Assembly: GCA_026874595.1 (NCBI GenBank)
Contig: CM049311.1
Location: 7,849,676 to 7,913,675 of the forward strand
DNA length: 64,000 nucleotides
Reading direction: 5' to 3'
From: Sipunculus nudus
Taxonomy: Eukaryota; Annelida; Sipuncula; Golfingiida; Sipunculidae
The translations under genes and the position numbers were made by a program. Below, piece after piece: positions 61,801 through 64,000 of the stretch (the stretch's first letter is position 1; each line of letters begins with the position of its first letter). The notes under the pieces are model-generated. The model saw only the letters and a list, made by a program, of their open reading frames with translations. It did not search any database and was not told the DNA's origin.

Positions 61801-64000
61801 AATTCCACTCTGATATAGATTATATTACAGCATGGAGAAAACCTAAACAAGCAGAAGGTGATTCTTGTTAGCTCAGGAAATATAGTGGTGATTGACTGAT
61901 CTGTAGAAGAAGGGAAACAGTAATGAAAAAGTACTTTTGATATCTATAATCTATATATACAGGAAAAATGAGTGGCCATTACTTCTATCTCTAATTGACC
62001 CATCTCTCTGGGGAAAAATTTGGCTAAACCAATTTCTGGCCTTTTCTCTGAAGAAAAAATCTTTTATTATTTACCGGTTCCTTATTATTTGGACCAAAAT
62101 ATTAATGCAGCATGGTATACCTTATACTAAGTTATAGATTAATGTAAAACAAGATAATGGTTCCAGATGCATTTAAGGGAAGGGTTGCAGGTAAAATTTG
62201 TTGGTCAGAAACTGTAAACCTTACCTGTGTGTTAACATGTTTCCCTGTGTTAAACACAGAGTATCTTGTTAAGTGGATATCACCTGTTTTATGAGCTTCC
62301 TATGACAGGTTGCTAATGGTGATTCACGCTGGATGTCAGACACTCTCAGTCAGCCATGTTAATTAGTAGGAGAGGGTGTGGCCCAGCTGACTGTACCTGC
62401 TGAGTCTGTTACATATGGATGATGAGGTCCAGGGGTTGTTAATGAGCAATAATTATCAGTAATTTAATTGACATGAACTTCCATTGGTGGAGACTTACCA
62501 ACATGTCAGTATTAAAGGTTCCAGAGTTGGGGGGGGGGGGGGGGGGGGGGTTGTGTTCTGGACCCATCCTTTTCAGCTGCTGTAACTTCTTTTTAAGGGT
62601 TTCAAATCAATTATTGAAGCTATTGATCCTTCCTTTTTCCAGACCTGACTACATTAGTTACATTTTCTCCTAATTCTTCTTGGCTTGTGCCCCTTCCTGG
62701 CATAATATTAAACACAAAGGCATGCATCAATTTAGCAGGATTTGTTTTGACTCTGAATTAAAGAAGGGTACTCAGATTTCAGTATAAATAGATGAGGTAG
62801 TATATAAAAATACACACTGTAAAGTCTGTCATCATATGAATTGTATATATTTTAACAATTGCAGAGTAACAGGAAACCAGAAAATGTGTAAAAATAAAAT
62901 GATTAGTTTATAATCTGTGAATGTCAGAGATCTCTAGTGAATTAATTTAGGAAAAATGTTATTTAAGTTGTTTTGGGATTGGTTATTGTGATAGGATGAT
63001 AATACAACTTATCAAAATACAGACTCTTTTTATGTCATATCTACTGACAGTTTAAGAATGTGAAGTTGATTTTGTGTGAAAAAGTTGATTAAGTATTGAG
63101 GAACGGTATAGCACTATCAGTGGCAGAATAAAATCAGATAATATCTGTGGTACATCATTGTAGAAAAGTTTCTTTACTCTTGTGGTTTCACGTACATATA
63201 ACAGGTGTTATAGGAGTTGCACAAATGCTAGTTGCTGAATGCTGAAAGATCAGGTTCTCCCCTTTCATGTCAGTATTTGATAAATGCCAATCGTGTAATT
63301 TCTCAAAAGCTCTGTTATTGATACATGCATAAAGTTGTATTTTCTGAAACAATGTAGGATGATATAGTTATTTGAGATACAACTACAGAAGTATATTATT
63401 TTGTGAGAATTAACATACTTTTACTATACAGAGACACTAATTGTATAAACAGCAAGAAAGTTATTATGTTTAACATAATTTTAAAATAGTAATCAGTATT
63501 AAATATTGATATGATAATTATAATAAATATTGTTGTAGCAAAAAACTGTCACATGTTTATTCCTTTTCAAACATAACATTCAGGCTGAGGACATAAGTCA
63601 TTAACGGCACCTGATCTGCGGGTGTGTCTCTGAGTGTATGCATTGTCCACTACATCCTGGAATTGTATACAGAAAATAAAAAGTAGAAATATACTCTCAG
63701 GCTTGTTGTATGCTGTTCAGTTAGCTGAAATGGCAGCTGACAGGGGCCATGATTGAACCAGCCCTAAATGCTAGGCCTGTCTCATACCTGTTACATAATA
63801 AACATGCTAGGTGGAGTTTGAGGCAGGGCACCAGGGGTCATTAAGTAGAAGCACCTGCAGGGGGCAAGTATTGGTTGATCTGTTTAATGCATCACCATAC
63901 ATCACAGGTACCTGAGGACAACTAGAGGGGTCACTCTGGGTCAGCAGGGTTTTTGTAGTTTTACATTACAGGTGAGTGTATATGATATGACATATATTAA
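58854..64000. other. AT-rich intergenic or intronic DNA without supported genes
   Basis: No recognisable exon, repeat element or RNA gene. It holds C10 at 60496-60505 and G22 at 62529-62550. The frame at 59896-60180 is 94 codons, has a plausible acceptor (ctcacaacag) inside it, but no recognisable protein family. Confidence 0.45.
62529..62550. repeat. poly-G tract, 22 bases
   Basis: Longest of a set of G/C homopolymers in the window: G11 at 160, C17 at 2449, G14 at 8590, C17 at 10087, C15 at 12893, G14 at 55531. Lengths may be affected by sequencing error. Confidence 0.9.

Overview
The window is animal nuclear DNA: AT-rich, intron-dense and full of interspersed repeats. The repeat classes fit a mollusc, most likely a bivalve. 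They include Helitron-like elements with 5' hairpins and tandem cores, BEL/Pao and LINE remnants, and repeats rich in AGGTCA. The taxonomic call is inference.

From 2210 to 47103 (+) lies the 3' part of one very large gene of the IP3 receptor/ryanodine receptor calcium-channel superfamily. I traced 42 coding exons, all with GT-AG introns and matching phases. They total 5211 nt, giving 1736 residues plus a stop. The reading frame is open at the left edge: the IP3-binding/MIR half (roughly 900 residues if the length is typical) lies upstream of the window. In order, the protein shows helical RIH/armadillo-type regulatory repeats (exons 1-24), the RIH-associated region (exons 26-30), a linker (31-33), six membrane segments with the pore (34-39), a C2H2 zinc site (39-40) and a short charged coiled-coil tail (41-42). 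It is closest in size and tail to IP3 receptors. However, its selectivity filter is shorter and different (F-G-I-I-G-E instead of G-G-G-V/I-G-D), and the region after S6 mixes ryanodine-receptor-like and IP3R-like features. This looks like a divergent clade of the superfamily.

The introns carry most of the rest. A decayed tandem copy of exon 20 is present, and so are partial tandem copies of three exon edges (exons 16, 21 and 24). A family with roughly 335-bp core units occurs at 1.6, 6.7, 22.3 and 36.5 kb. A piggyBac-like TTAA element lies at 29.3-30.7 kb. Helitron-like elements ending in CTAG lie at 31.4-33.4 kb (180-bp core units), 42.7-44.1 kb and 44.9-46.8 kb (the last two both in the final intron). 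Minisatellites with 22-, 43- and about 30-bp units and one tRNA-derived SINE are also present.

Downstream of the gene (about 49.4-56.5 kb) is a transposon graveyard on the minus strand: a BEL/Pao gag remnant and two dead LINE reverse-transcriptase fragments. From 56.6 kb to the end I see no supported coding gene, only a CpG-richer patch at 58.2-58.9 kb with TATA-like motifs and a consensus 5' splice site that could be a promoter and first exon.
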